Positions 15,968-24,376 of a stretch of 44,379 bases of DNA are shown piece by piece. A program made the position numbers and the translations under genes. The notes below the pieces were generated by a model. That model made no database searches and had not been told where the DNA came from. It was given only the letters and a program-made list of their open reading frames with translations. The DNA is from an uncultured Armatimonadota bacterium (GTDB lineage: Bacteria > Armatimonadota > Fimbriimonadia > Fimbriimonadales > Fimbriimonadaceae), in assembly GCA_903833215.1 (NCBI GenBank), contig CAILEM010000120.1, positions 1 through 44,379 of the forward strand, read 5' to 3'. Numbering within the stretch: the first letter of the stretch is position 1; each line of letters opens with the position of its first letter.

Positions 15968-17392
15968 ATGGTGGCACGGATGCGACTTCGACTTTTCTTT
16001 GGACTATTGGCGGGGGCAACGATTGTATTTGCCCAAACACAGGGGCCGGTTAAGTCAACCCCGCAGTTTTCGCTGGATGAGCGATCCCAGATTATGGAGT
16101 ACTGGTCGCAGCCCGGTCGGTACATCATTACGACCCCGCCAGATGCTCAAGCAAAAGGTCTGTGGCAAGTTCGATTGACTGTCAAGGGTTCTACGTGGCT
16201 GCAAGCCTACAATCGGGCACGAAAGGTTAGCGCGCCCCCCACGGAGAATGCTCAACCCGCAAACGAGCTGCAACGAGACTGGGAGACTTGGGTTGTGGCG
16301 AAGCTCGCTCGCGACCGTTGGGAAGCACTCCAAGCGGCCCAAGACGCGAATGAAAAGGTTCTGGGACAAAGAATCCCAGCTTCCGACAAAACAATTTCGG
16401 CAACGGAGCCGCCTCGACCAGGACCGATTCCCGATGCCTTGTTTGCCCTTGCGGGGAACCCTCCGAAATTTGCGGAAGCGGTGGTTCCGATGGAACGCGA
16501 CATCGTGTTTGAGGATATCACCCTCACCTATCAGGACAATATTCGGTTGAGCAATCCTCGTTACGCCTACTATAGGTTTTCCCAAGGCGTGAATTCGGAG
16601 GGTGTCGCGGTTAAGGAGATGCCCCAAGAGCGCTTGGATCATCTCTTCCAGCTTGCGGGAGTGAGCGACTCGGAAGCGAAGATCATGAAGTCGGTCTCAC
16701 TTCTTGAAGGGGGATTTGACGCGATCAATACCTATGACACGGGCTATGTGTCGATTGGGTTCATCCAGTTTGCGAGCCTCAAGGAAGGGGCGGGATCGCT
16801 TGGCACGTTTTTGCTCGATTACAAAAACACGAGTCCCGACGATTTCCAGCGAGACCTAAGACGGTTTGGCGTCGACGTGACTCCTTCGGGAGTGCTCGAT
16901 GTTCTGGACCTTCAAACAGGGGCTGAACTAACGGGGACGGATGCGGCACTCAAGATTATTGAGGATCCCCGTCTGGTTGCTGCCTTTCAGCGAGCCGGAC
17001 TCAAGAGTGATCCCTTTATCGCTGCCCAGATCCGCTCAGCGAAATCGCAATTCTATCCTGGCGATGACACGGTGAATATCAACGTCAAGGCTTTGGTGCT
17101 GTCTGGAAAGGTTTCTGATTTCATCAAATCGGAGGCCGGCCTCGCGACCTTGATGGATCGCAAGGTTAACACTGGAAAGCTGGATCCTTTCACTTCAGTT
17201 GTGACCGATATTGCTAACCAAGCCAATATCAACTCCATCAGTGACCTCGCGAGCCACGAGATGGAGATCATCGTTCGGATGAAGTATCGAAAGAGCTATC
17301 TTGAAGACGCCAGTCTGACTCAGCCGACCGGTCAATCCAGCCGCCTTGGTCGCAAGCGAGCATTAAAGAGCCGCGGCGGCAAAAACCTGTAG
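15968..17392 (+). CDS. Secreted lysozyme-like protein, putative
   Basis: The 474-residue protein has a signal peptide (MRLRLFFGLLAGATIVFAQ). An N-terminal helical part is rich in Arg, Ala and Gln. The distinctive part is SLLEGGFDAINTYDTGYVSI (E247, D251, D257) followed by GFIQFA, an arrangement seen in lysozyme- or chitosanase-like muramidase folds, where a Glu after a helix and a downstream Asp act in catalysis. The C-terminus is basic (GRKRALKSRGGK). A TAAACT box at 15952-15957 precedes TAGGGCTCGG and the ATG. Cell-wall hydrolysis is inference; the protein could be a non-catalytic relative. It follows hslU by 42 nt. Confidence 0.55.
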   Translation: MVARMRLRLFFGLLAGATIVFAQTQGPVKSTPQFSLDERSQIMEYWSQPGRYIITTPPDAQAKGLWQVRLTVKGSTWLQAYNRARKVSAPPTENAQPANELQRDWETWVVAKLARDRWEALQAAQDANEKVLGQRIPASDKTISATEPPRPGPIPDALFALAGNPPKFAEAVVPMERDIVFEDITLTYQDNIRLSNPRYAYYRFSQGVNSEGVAVKEMPQERLDHLFQLAGVSDSEAKIMKSVSLLEGGFDAINTYDTGYVSIGFIQFASLKEGAGSLGTFLLDYKNTSPDDFQRDLRRFGVDVTPSGVLDVLDLQTGAELTGTDAALKIIEDPRLVAAFQRAGLKSDPFIAAQIRSAKSQFYPGDDTVNINVKALVLSGKVSDFIKSEAGLATLMDRKVNTGKLDPFTSVVTDIANQANINSISDLASHEMEIIVRMKYRKSYLEDASLTQPTGQSSRLGRKRALKSRGGKNL

Positions 17393-17394
17393 AT

Positions 17395-17410
17395 GCGAGG
17401 CGTGCCTCGC
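17395..17410 (+). terminator. Small palindrome after lysozyme-like gene
   Basis: GCGAGGC-GT-GCCTCGC forms a 7-bp inverted repeat 2 nt after the stop at 17392. It lacks a T-run, so its role as terminator is weakly supported. Confidence 0.35.
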
Positions 17411-17568
17411 TAACCCAACTCACGGCTTGAACCTATTTTTGGTCTTGGCGAACGGTCCGAACGCCGGTACAAGCTACCCGGCGGCGACAGCGGTGGTTGA
17501 AATACCAAAACAGTTTGACATTAGGGCACGCTTCGCCCCTACTGGAATTTCCACTCCATAATGTCTGT

Positions 17569-20115
17569 ATGCTCCTTTGCGCCCTTGCGTTGGTGACTTT
17601 GCAGGCGAAACCAGCCTTTGAGTTTTCTGTCGATTCCGGTCTGCGCGTCAAAGTTGCTGGCATTCCCCTGGTCGCCGGATCTTGGCTTCAGTACTACGCG
17701 GATGGCTGGACCAAGGGCTACTACAGCACTTCGAATGATCAGCCGAAAGTGAAACAGGTCGACCCTGACACCTATCTGGTGGAGTTCTCAGGCTACAACG
17801 GGGGAGCGACAGGGCAGATCACTTACCACCGGGATGGAGAGCGCCTCCACGTTCATTACGACCTGCACTGGAGTGGTGACAAGCCAGCCAAGATCGAACT
17901 AACGGCGGGAATGATCTCTGCTCAGGTGGTGCAGAACGGCACCCTTACCGCCGACGGAAAGCCGGCCCGTTCGATGGCTCCCACGAAGTACCTGATCCCG
18001 AGCATGGAGGAGAGGAAATTTGCTCCTGATGCCAGTGAATATGTCTTCGATTCGCCGTTGGCAAAGGTCAGTGTCAAAACCGCAGTACCCACGACCCTTT
18101 TTGACGCTCGAGGTTACGACCAAGACTACGCGGAAGGGAAGTCGCTGTTTTGGTGCGGCGCTTTAGGGCTGGATGTATCGAAAGACAAAGCGACCACATA
18201 CGATGTCGACTGGCAATTCCACCCCAATCCTGTTCCAGAAGCAAAGACGAATTCTCTGACCCTGACTTCGACGCAAGCACCGGACGTCGTCTCTCCCGAC
18301 CAAACTCCGCCTTTGATCCTCCCAAAGCCGAAGAACAATGAGCTGAAGTTTGACAAGCCATTACCGCTCACGGGGGCCTACGATTTTCCGGCTGGACGTG
18401 TCCGGTTCTGGGAAACTGATTTCCTGGGTGGCCTCGTGCGCCGCTTTGAAGTACCCGCCAAGTCGAAAACACCTTCCATAATCCACGTCGATGGTGGAGT
18501 CAGCAAGCTCGGATTTCATCCGGGCGGCTATCAGATCACGGTGACTCCCAACAGCATTTCGGTTCTGGGCGAGGAAGATGAAGGGCTCCACAACGGGCTA
18601 CGTCGCCTTGCGATGCTTGCCTTTCCTAAGAACGGCAAACTGTGCTTGCCAACGGGGTATCTCAGCTCCAATCCGCAAATCGCTTGGCGCGGAGTGCACA
18701 TGTTTGTTGGACCCGAATCAAGGGCGTTCCAAAAACGCCTTTGGGAGCGGGTGCTGCTGCCTTTGGGTTTCAACAAGGTCGTGTTGCAGTGTGAAAGGAC
18801 GGAGTGGGACAGCATGCCCAACATGAAGGGGGTCGCCGGCAACATGACCAGGCAAGATCTTGCCGGATTGTTCGCCGACTACAGAGCGATGGGCGTTGAA
18901 CCGATTCCATTGATCCAGAGTTTCGGACACATGGAGTGGTTCTTCCAAAATGGTCAAAACCTTGACCTTGCGATGAATCCAAGCCAGCCGTACGCGATCG
19001 ATCCGCGTAAGCCAAAGGCGAATGAACTGTTGACTTCGATTTGGGCAGAAGCCTGTGGCCTCCTCAAGCCGTCGATGCTTCACTTCGGTTGTGACGAGGT
19101 GGACATGATCGGGTTTCCCAACGACGACTCCAAGTTGGTCACGGACCTGTGGATTCAGCAGATGGGGGTGCTCAAGGGAATTGCCGCCAAGAACAATGCC
19201 CAGATGATGATTTGGGGAGACAAGGGGTTGGCACCCAGTGAGGCGATCGACGCAACGAACGGTGATTCAACCGAAGAGGCAGCCAAACGGCGCGCCGCCC
19301 TTCCGAAAGGCGCATGGATAGCGGACTGGCACTACAAGGCTGATTCGAAAATCGAGAGGTTTTTGCCCTCGCTTCAACTTTGGAAAAAGGAAGGATTCAA
19401 GCCAGTGGCAAGTGCCTGGTACCAGCCAGATAACGTTCGTGGTATTGATCTGGCGGCGGACGTCGAGAAGGTTGGCACTCTGCAAACGACTTGGTCCGGA
19501 TATTACAGTAGCGAGCCTTCGATGATTCAGAACTGGAATCAGTTCAGCGCCATGGTTTTGGCCGCCGACTACTCCTGGAGCACGCGTTACGATGCGGTCT
19601 CGAAACTTGGCTATGACCCCGGTCAAGTATTGCGGGACCTTTACTTTGCCAAACCCCGTCCGGTTTCGGCTGCCTCGGGGCTGCAGGTCTATCAAGGAAG
19701 TCCGACAGGGGAACTGAGTGTCAAGGATCTGCACTTCAAACTTGGAGAACCCATTTTGCTGAGGAGCCTTCTGTCGGCGCCCCAGGCACCGGCGTCGATT
19801 GATCTGCATTTTGAAGCCAAAGGCAAGCACCTCGCGTTCCTTGTGGATGCGGTGGATCAATGCGATGAGGGCGAGCGCCTAGCCGAGTTCTCAATGCAGT
19901 CGGCTGACGGAAAGTTGATGTGGCGTCAGCCCATTGTTTATGGTCAGCAGGTGCGGGCATCCATCGATGGCGGCATGACACCCTTAGCGGACCGTATCAA
20001 TGGCATGTCTGTGATTGAAGTTCAGTTGCCGGCAACCGTCCTGATGTCAAAGATTCACTTGGAGAGCCTCAGTTCCCGAGGCGGAATTCGAGTGCTTGGC
20101 ATGCTTGCTTGGTAG
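17569..20115 (+). CDS. Secreted GH20-like beta-N-acetylhexosaminidase
   Basis: This is an 848-residue protein counted from the ATG at 17569. An in-frame TTG at 17497 is less likely, because a CATAAT box at 17557-17562 stands 6 nt before this ATG and the following MLLCALALVTLQ is a typical signal. The central region has a GH20 N-terminal-domain-like part (GGYQITVTPNSISVLGEEDEGL) and then the TIM barrel from about residue 365 (IAWRGVHMFVG). The barrel includes IPLIQSFGHMEWF and HFGCDEVD with the Asp-Glu pair D509/E510 expected for substrate-assisted catalysis in GH20. An N-terminal beta-sandwich of about 280 residues and a C-terminal beta domain flank it. It would cleave terminal GlcNAc or GalNAc. 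Confidence 0.75.
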   Translation: MLLCALALVTLQAKPAFEFSVDSGLRVKVAGIPLVAGSWLQYYADGWTKGYYSTSNDQPKVKQVDPDTYLVEFSGYNGGATGQITYHRDGERLHVHYDLHWSGDKPAKIELTAGMISAQVVQNGTLTADGKPARSMAPTKYLIPSMEERKFAPDASEYVFDSPLAKVSVKTAVPTTLFDARGYDQDYAEGKSLFWCGALGLDVSKDKATTYDVDWQFHPNPVPEAKTNSLTLTSTQAPDVVSPDQTPPLILPKPKNNELKFDKPLPLTGAYDFPAGRVRFWETDFLGGLVRRFEVPAKSKTPSIIHVDGGVSKLGFHPGGYQITVTPNSISVLGEEDEGLHNGLRRLAMLAFPKNGKLCLPTGYLSSNPQIAWRGVHMFVGPESRAFQKRLWERVLLPLGFNKVVLQCERTEWDSMPNMKGVAGNMTRQDLAGLFADYRAMGVEPIPLIQSFGHMEWFFQNGQNLDLAMNPSQPYAIDPRKPKANELLTSIWAEACGLLKPSMLHFGCDEVDMIGFPNDDSKLVTDLWIQQMGVLKGIAAKNNAQMMIWGDKGLAPSEAIDATNGDSTEEAAKRRAALPKGAWIADWHYKADSKIERFLPSLQLWKKEGFKPVASAWYQPDNVRGIDLAADVEKVGTLQTTWSGYYSSEPSMIQNWNQFSAMVLAADYSWSTRYDAVSKLGYDPGQVLRDLYFAKPRPVSAASGLQVYQGSPTGELSVKDLHFKLGEPILLRSLLSAPQAPASIDLHFEAKGKHLAFLVDAVDQCDEGERLAEFSMQSADGKLMWRQPIVYGQQVRASIDGGMTPLADRINGMSVIEVQLPATVLMSKIHLESLSSRGGIRVLGMLAW

Positions 20116-20210
20116 CGGCAGGTCTTTTGGCCCACAAGGTCGACTTTTTACTGAACCTTGCACTCTAACTAAACGTTACAGCCAAATAAGCGGCTCACAC
20201 AGTGATTCAC

Positions 20211-20573
20211 ATGGTCGGGAAGTTAGCAGTTTCGTTTTGCGAGAGAAGGACAGGGGCTCCAAGTGTTTACTTGGATCTTTGGGCCTATCCTGACGGAACC
20301 TATAACCTCGTGATGGAGAATTTCTGCGGCGACATCCAGCAGGAGTATTCGTTTCCTTGCGCTATGCACCAGCTCGTTGGGTTACTCGAACGCAAGCCTC
20401 TAGAGAGCGAAAGTGATGCCGGCGTGCTTCTTGTTGAGCGCTGTGGGAATTCGGTTAGTGCCGAGTTCGATCCGAAAGATGGTCGACCCAGTTTTCGGCA
20501 TTGCATCGCGATCGAAGACTATCGAATGGCCATCGAGGCTCTCGAATCCCATACCGTCGGTTACTTGGCATAG
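20211..20573 (+). CDS. Small conserved-looking protein of unknown function
   Basis: The protein is 120 residues from the ATG at 20211; an in-frame GTG at 20202 would add three residues. There is no signal peptide or membrane segment, and the composition is normal for a soluble protein (LWAYPDGTYNLVMENFCGD, HCIAIEDYRMAIEALESH). Cysteines at several positions could bind a metal but do not form a known motif. I recognise no family. It ends 66 nt before the convergent rplL, with a strong terminator between them. Confidence 0.55.
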   Translation: MVGKLAVSFCERRTGAPSVYLDLWAYPDGTYNLVMENFCGDIQQEYSFPCAMHQLVGLLERKPLESESDAGVLLVERCGNSVSAEFDPKDGRPSFRHCIAIEDYRMAIEALESHTVGYLA

Positions 20574-20575
20574 AG

Positions 20576-20616
20576 AAACGGGTTCCTCTTCAGCATCGCC
20601 GTAGAGGAACCCGTTT
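20576..20616. terminator. Bidirectional terminator between small ORF and rplL
   Basis: Arms 20576-20589 and 20603-20616 form a perfect 14-bp stem with a 13-nt loop. A T-rich segment follows on the plus strand. It can end both the plus-strand gene at 20211-20573 and the minus-strand rplJ-rplL operon. Confidence 0.8.
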
Positions 20617-20639
20617 TGTCGTTGTCAAATAAGCAGGGC

Positions 20640-21032
20640 TTACTTGATTTCGACTTTGCCGCCGACTTCGGCAACCTGTGCCTTGATCTTGTCGGCTTCG
20701 TCTCGGCTGACAGCCTGCTTGATGGCCTTAGGAGCGCTATCAACGAGGTCCTTAGCTTCTTTGAGGCCAAGACCGGTGATCTCGCGAACGATCTTGATGA
20801 CGTTGAGCTTGGAGTCGCCGATCTCGGTGAGGATCGCGTCGAACTCGGTCTGCTCTTCTTCAACGACTGCTGCTGCGCCGCCGCCGCCCATGCCAGCGAA
20901 CATGGCTGGGTTGAACGAAGGAGCTGCGGCGGTTACGCCAAATTTGTCTTCAAGAGCTTTCTTGAGCTCAGAAAGTTCGATAGCGGTCATGCCACTAATC
21001 TGCTCGACGATTGAATCTACTGCGGTTGCCAT
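20640..21032 (-). CDS. rplL: 50S ribosomal protein L7/L12
   Basis: The 130-residue protein has the N-terminal dimerisation helices ([23 protein letters not shown]), an Ala/Gly-rich hinge ([18 protein letters not shown]) and the conserved C-terminal domain ([38 protein letters not shown]). It forms the ribosomal stalk with L10 and recruits translation factors. It follows rplJ directly, with its ATG adjacent to the rplJ stop. Confidence 0.97.
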   Translation of the reverse strand: MATAVDSIVEQISGMTAIELSELKKALEDKFGVTAAAPSFNPAMFAGMGGGGAAAVVEEEQTEFDAILTEIGDSKLNVIKIVREITGLGLKEAKDLVDSAPKAIKQAVSRDEADKIKAQVAEVGGKVEIK

Positions 21033-21701
21033 TTATGCGTTCTCCGTGGTTTCCGACGCGGCTGCGTCTGGTTCAGGGGAGGCCTCAGCCTCCGGGGAAT
21101 TCGATTCAGTGGATGTTTCTTCCACTGCTGCGGTCGGCTCCACTTCTGGAGCAGCCTCTGCGGTTGGTGTTGGAATCGGGCTGCCTTCAGCAACCTTATC
21201 TGCCACCGCACCAATAACGCGGATTGGATCTGCGTAGAGCGCTTCGACCGTGCCGATGAGGTTGCTTATCGGGGAGGCGATCAAACCGATCACCATCGAG
21301 ATAAGAACATCCTTCGGCGGGAGTTCTGACAAGGCTTGGACTTCTGCTGCATTGAAGGCCTTGCCGCCAAAAAATCCTCCCTTTACGATGAGTTTTTTGC
21401 TTGTTTTCGCGTAATCGAGCAGTGCTTTCGACACTTCGGCTTCGTTCTCAAACACAAAAGTGAATGCGGTCGTTCCGTTGTGAAGATCTGCGGGCAGCTT
21501 GGCGGAATCCTCGCCAGCTGCGATGCGAAAGAGCGTGTTCTTTAGAACGTGCAACTCGCCACCCTTCGATCGAAGGTTAGCGCGCAGTTCTTGGAGCTCT
21601 TTCACCTTCAGGCCCTTGTAGTCGGTGAAGACTATTCCGGACGCTTTGGCGTACCAATCCTTAGCTTGCTCGATTGTGCGTGATTTTTCTGCTGTTGGCA
21701 T
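21033..21701 (-). CDS. rplJ: 50S ribosomal protein L10 with acidic C-terminal tail
   Basis: The 222-residue protein starts with MPTAEKSRTIEQAKDWYAKA and contains the family pattern IVFTDYKGLKVKELQELRANLRSKGGE and LHVLKNTLFRIAA. The usual L10 body ends near residue 170 (PISNLIGTVEALYADPIRVI). It is followed by a tail of about 45 residues made mostly of Ala, Glu, Pro, Ser and Thr (PTPTAEAAPEVEPTAAVEE onward). The tail is an extension not needed for ribosome binding; its function is unknown. It anchors L7/L12 to the ribosome. The mRNA has a structured leader with a terminator-like hairpin. Neither rplK-rplA nor rpoBC is adjacent. Confidence 0.95.
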   Translation of the reverse strand: MPTAEKSRTIEQAKDWYAKASGIVFTDYKGLKVKELQELRANLRSKGGELHVLKNTLFRIAAGEDSAKLPADLHNGTTAFTFVFENEAEVSKALLDYAKTSKKLIVKGGFFGGKAFNAAEVQALSELPPKDVLISMVIGLIASPISNLIGTVEALYADPIRVIGAVADKVAEGSPIPTPTAEAAPEVEPTAAVEETSTESNSPEAEASPEPDAAASETTENA

Positions 21702-21900
21702 TTGTGTTTCGCACCCTTGCCCTGAAAGCAGAAAGGACCTCCGCGCAGTCGAATTCGAGCGGAGGTCCTTCTTCGTAGTTTCCTACAAAACTGGATTGGT
21801 TGCACTTTCGTGCTCCCTATTTACCTTTCGCCCCTCGGCTGGCCGATCTCGTGATCGTTATGGCGGCTGCCACCTGCTGTCTTCAGAGTGTTCACGTATT
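21702..21900 (-). promoter_or_regulatory. L10 (rplJ) mRNA leader with attenuator
   Basis: On the minus strand 21886-21869 reads CTGAAGACAGCAGGTGGC, resembling the conserved AGACNGCAGGTG core of bacterial L10 leaders that bind the L10(L12)4 complex. It is followed by hairpins CGATC-ACGA-GATCG, GCAC-GAAA-GTGC and GTAG-GAAA-CTAC (two GNRA loops). A 12-bp stem, arms 21733-21744 and 21759-21770, then comes before a T-rich segment. The layout fits autogenous control: excess L10 binding the leader and favouring termination before rplJ. Confidence 0.75.
21733..21770 (-). terminator. Attenuator hairpin in the rplJ leader
   Basis: AAGGACCTCCGC and GCGGAGGTCCTT form a perfect 12-bp stem with a 14-nt loop. 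On the minus strand CTTTCTGCTTTC follows. Its position 32 nt before the rplJ start, inside the leader, suggests conditional termination. Confidence 0.7.
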
Positions 21901-21905
21901 GTGGC

Positions 21906-22016
21906 ACCAAACCGCTCGTAATTGCCACTTCGCGGTTTGGTCCGGGCGATCTTCAGCTCATTCTCCCGAGGCCGGAGTTCAAGACGCCCTGGTAGAGATC
22001 CTTTTGGTGATACCAG
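21906..22016 (-). ncRNA. Structured RNA region upstream of the L10 leader
   Basis: Three successive stems can be drawn: CTGGTA with TACCAG (21989-21994 and 22011-22016), GGGCGTCTT with AAGATCGCCC with a one-base bulge (21944-21953 and 21981-21989), and ACCAAACCGC with GCGGTTTGGT, a perfect 10-bp stem (21906-21915 and 21932-21941). No protein gene is convincing here. This may be the 5' part of the rplJ leader or a separate small RNA. The class is not recognised. Confidence 0.4.
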
Positions 22017-22051
22017 AGGCATCCCCGCAAAACCGTTGTGTCGACGAAAAA

Positions 22052-22081
22052 ACAAGGAGCCGTCTTTGGATGGCTCCTTGT
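22052..22081 (-). terminator. Rho-independent terminator
   Basis: ACAAGGAGCC and GGCTCCTTGT form a perfect 10-bp stem with a 10-nt loop. The A-run at 22046-22053 is a T-run on the minus strand, so it ends the lipoprotein gene that stops at 22114. Confidence 0.85.
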
Positions 22082-22113
22082 CGTTGCTGTGCTGATTAGG
22101 TGAGCAACATTCT

Positions 22114-22987
22114 CTACGGAACGTAATCGTATTCGACGGATGTGACGCCGGTGGATGGGACAAGTGCGTTGTTGGTCAAGGCATTGAAGGTTGCTTTCCC
22201 TTTGACAACTGTGACTGTTTTCGCAATTGTCGTCCCTGTCCAATTAAGTGTGAGCACACCACTGCCAGTGCTAAAATCGGGAATCGAATAAGTCACCTTG
22301 ACGAAGTGTGGTCTCTTCAGGTTGCCGCCGTTAATCGGAAGGCTCACGCTAAGAGCGGATGGGATGGAAGCAATTCCGTCGGCATTTACGGTCACCTTGA
22401 AGATGAACTTGCCGACAGTAAGTGTGGTTGGATTGAAGGCAGACCCGCCTACGATGTCAAACGGACCAATAGCGGTGATCGTGTGATTCCCCGGTACTAA
22501 GAATAGGTAGCCGCTAAGATCGCCAGCTGAGTCAACCGTCAATCCAGTGTCGCATCCGTCAACGTCTACTTCACCTTGAACACCGCCACTCGTGGTTGGC
22601 GTTGTGATTTTGATGTGGGCTTTCGGAGCAAGAGTCAGGCCATTCAGGATGGGATTACCCGGTGCGATAGCGCAGACAATTCCGCTGGCAGGGGATCGTC
22701 TCGCTTGCGGGAAGCGTTCCTGTGACGACAGAACCATTGACGGTAACCTGGACTTGGGTCGGAGTTGCTCCCGAAGACGCTCCAGGAGTTCCACTGCCAG
22801 AGCCTGAGGTGACTCCCCCAGATGTCTGGATTAGTCCGGCAACACCCTGCACCGACCCTGAACCACCGCAACCAACGAGACTTCCGCTGACTAAGACAAC
22901 GGCTGAAATAAAACTACTGAAGCGAACTTTCTTGCTAATTTTCTTGACTCCCTTCGCGACACCTTTCTGACTGACGGAGCGCGGCAC
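22114..22987 (-). pseudogene. Frameshifted GGSG lipoprotein, paralogue of 24377-25237
   Basis: Two overlapping frames together match the intact paralogue. The first (22987-22655) encodes a lipoprotein signal ending LVGCGGSGSVQG and continues through ATPTQVQVTVNGSVVTGTLP. The second (from about 22690 down to 22114) continues with SGIVCAIAPGNPILNGLTL to a C-terminal VEYDYVP. Removing one base from the G run at 22691-22694 (CCCC on the coding strand) joins them into a protein of about 290 residues, against 286 for the paralogue. A second sign of decay is the start: the position equal to the paralogue's ATG is ATT (22939), 8 nt after GGGAG; a GTG at 22987 is also possible. Sequencing error or programmed +1 shifting are alternatives. 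Confidence 0.65.
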
Positions 22988-23341
22988 GCACAGATTAGCA
23001 GAACAATTCAGATATTCGGCAATATCAAATTGAACCTTGCGTTAATTCACTTTGAATTCATAACTATCTGATTAAGTTCCGCCATTGAGCGGGACTCCGC
23101 AAGAATGCTCTTGAGCATAGGTAAGTTCAGTACATCTTTGCTGAATCTTGGTGGAGACACCTCTCCGATAACGAAATCATCGAATGACCAGCAGCAGGAT
23201 TGATTGAGTCCTCGCTGATCAGTACACGTCTCAGGCCATTCTTGCGCGCCCCACGCGGGCAGAATTATATGCGAGATTGAGAATTGAATCGGAAGCGACA
23301 CGTCTCTGGCTGAACTCGCCGTAAACTGCCTTGACTAGACG
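22988..23341. other. Intergenic region without a recognisable gene
   Basis: About 350 nt between the frameshifted lipoprotein and the outer-membrane protein terminator. A minus-strand frame at 23047-23301 (84 codons) has no signal, no ribosome-binding site and no family match, so it is not called. Promoter elements for the downstream lipoprotein are expected near 22990-23040. Confidence 0.4.
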
Positions 23342-23389
23342 AAAAAAGGCCCTCAAACCAAGATGCAATTTACGCATTGGCTGGAGGGC
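23342..23389 (-). terminator. Rho-independent terminator
   Basis: Outer arms GCCCTC (23349-23354) and GAGGGC (23384-23389) enclose inner pairs CCA/TGG and ATGC/GCAT. The A-run at 23342-23347 is a T-run on the minus strand. It ends the outer-membrane protein gene that stops at 23399. Confidence 0.8.
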
Positions 23390-23398
23390 GTTGACAAT

Positions 23399-24346
23399 CT
23401 AGAACTTGCCGTGAAACATGAGACGGATGGAGGCGAAGGCTACAAACTCGTGGCGGAGTTGATCCACAACCCCACCGGGTGAGTAAAGGTCGAACGAACT
23501 CATACCCGTCAACTCACCGCTTGCGATCGGTGTTCCGCCTGGATATGCGGTCACATCGGCTTCAATCGAGCACCATGGATATGGCGTAATTGCCAGAGCT
23601 CCGTAGATTACGGGCTTTAGCTCGTAATTGGATTGCTCTGCATTGGCAGAGTAAGACTGAGCCACAAGGCTCCCTTGAATTCGTGCGAGAAGGACTTCAT
23701 TGAACCGATAGTCATGACCCAGCCCAGCACTATAAACGTGGGCGTAAGAGCCGCCTGGGACGGTGACATCGGTGTATTTGAGCTGATACTGGATCGCTTT
23801 CCTGTCTTGGTAGTCGACAGCGAAAACATTGTTGTGTGGACCAGCGTACACGACTCCAGCACCGCCCAGACGAGCACTGCCCGAGTCCGGGCGAATCGCT
23901 TGGAACTCAACGGCTACTGATGTGGGATCTTTGGCAGTGGGACGCTTGACGATTCCCTTGATCCCATAGTAGTTATCGGCTACATCGAAGCGGCTCCCAG
24001 ATGACCTGCCTTTTGCTAGGAAGAACTGCTCACCGTAATAAACTTGGAGATAATCCGTAATTCCATAGGTGAACTGTCCGTGTTTCATCTCGAACCGGCG
24101 GCCTTTGAAACTCGCACCGGCTTCGCCTATGTCAATGCTCGCTCCTTTTTCATTCAGGCCAGCCTGAATGACACTGGGGAGCATCCATTGATAAGGACCT
24201 GGTTCATCGTTGATGTCAGCTTGAACCGCGTGAACGGCTTTTTTGAGGGACGAATGCAAAGAAGGAGCCGCCAAACTGACGGCTCCAACTCCTGCAAGGA
24301 ACAGGGAAGATAGAACGACCCTGAGATTTACTTGACTCATATTCAA
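23399..24346 (-). CDS. Predicted outer-membrane beta-barrel protein
   Basis: The 315-residue protein has a signal peptide (SQVNLRVVLSSLFLAGVGAV then SLAAPS). The rest is a series of amphipathic strands with alternating aromatic and polar residues (QFTYGITDYLQVYYGEQFF, HVYSAGLGHDYRFNEVLLA, LVAQSYSANAEQSNYELKP) and the last residues are LMFHGKF, with a terminal Phe typical of outer-membrane barrels. No family is recognised. It lies between the two related lipoproteins on the same strand; its own terminator separates it from the downstream one. It may be a porin or an attachment partner for them. Confidence 0.6.
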   Translation of the reverse strand: MNMSQVNLRVVLSSLFLAGVGAVSLAAPSLHSSLKKAVHAVQADINDEPGPYQWMLPSVIQAGLNEKGASIDIGEAGASFKGRRFEMKHGQFTYGITDYLQVYYGEQFFLAKGRSSGSRFDVADNYYGIKGIVKRPTAKDPTSVAVEFQAIRPDSGSARLGGAGVVYAGPHNNVFAVDYQDRKAIQYQLKYTDVTVPGGSYAHVYSAGLGHDYRFNEVLLARIQGSLVAQSYSANAEQSNYELKPVIYGALAITPYPWCSIEADVTAYPGGTPIASGELTGMSSFDLYSPGGVVDQLRHEFVAFASIRLMFHGKF

Positions 24347-24376
24347 CTTAGGTCGGTAGATAACCGATTTTCAACG

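Noticed and set aside
21800-22050. Possible tRNA, RNase P or SRP RNA upstream of rplJ
   Set aside because: Stems are present but no cloverleaf, no GAGGAAAGTCC-type core and no GGAAGCAG SRP motif; the L10 leader core explains the right part.
23047-23301. 84-codon minus-strand frame
   Set aside because: Composition is fairly protein-like but there is no ribosome-binding site, no signal and no homology that I can recognise.
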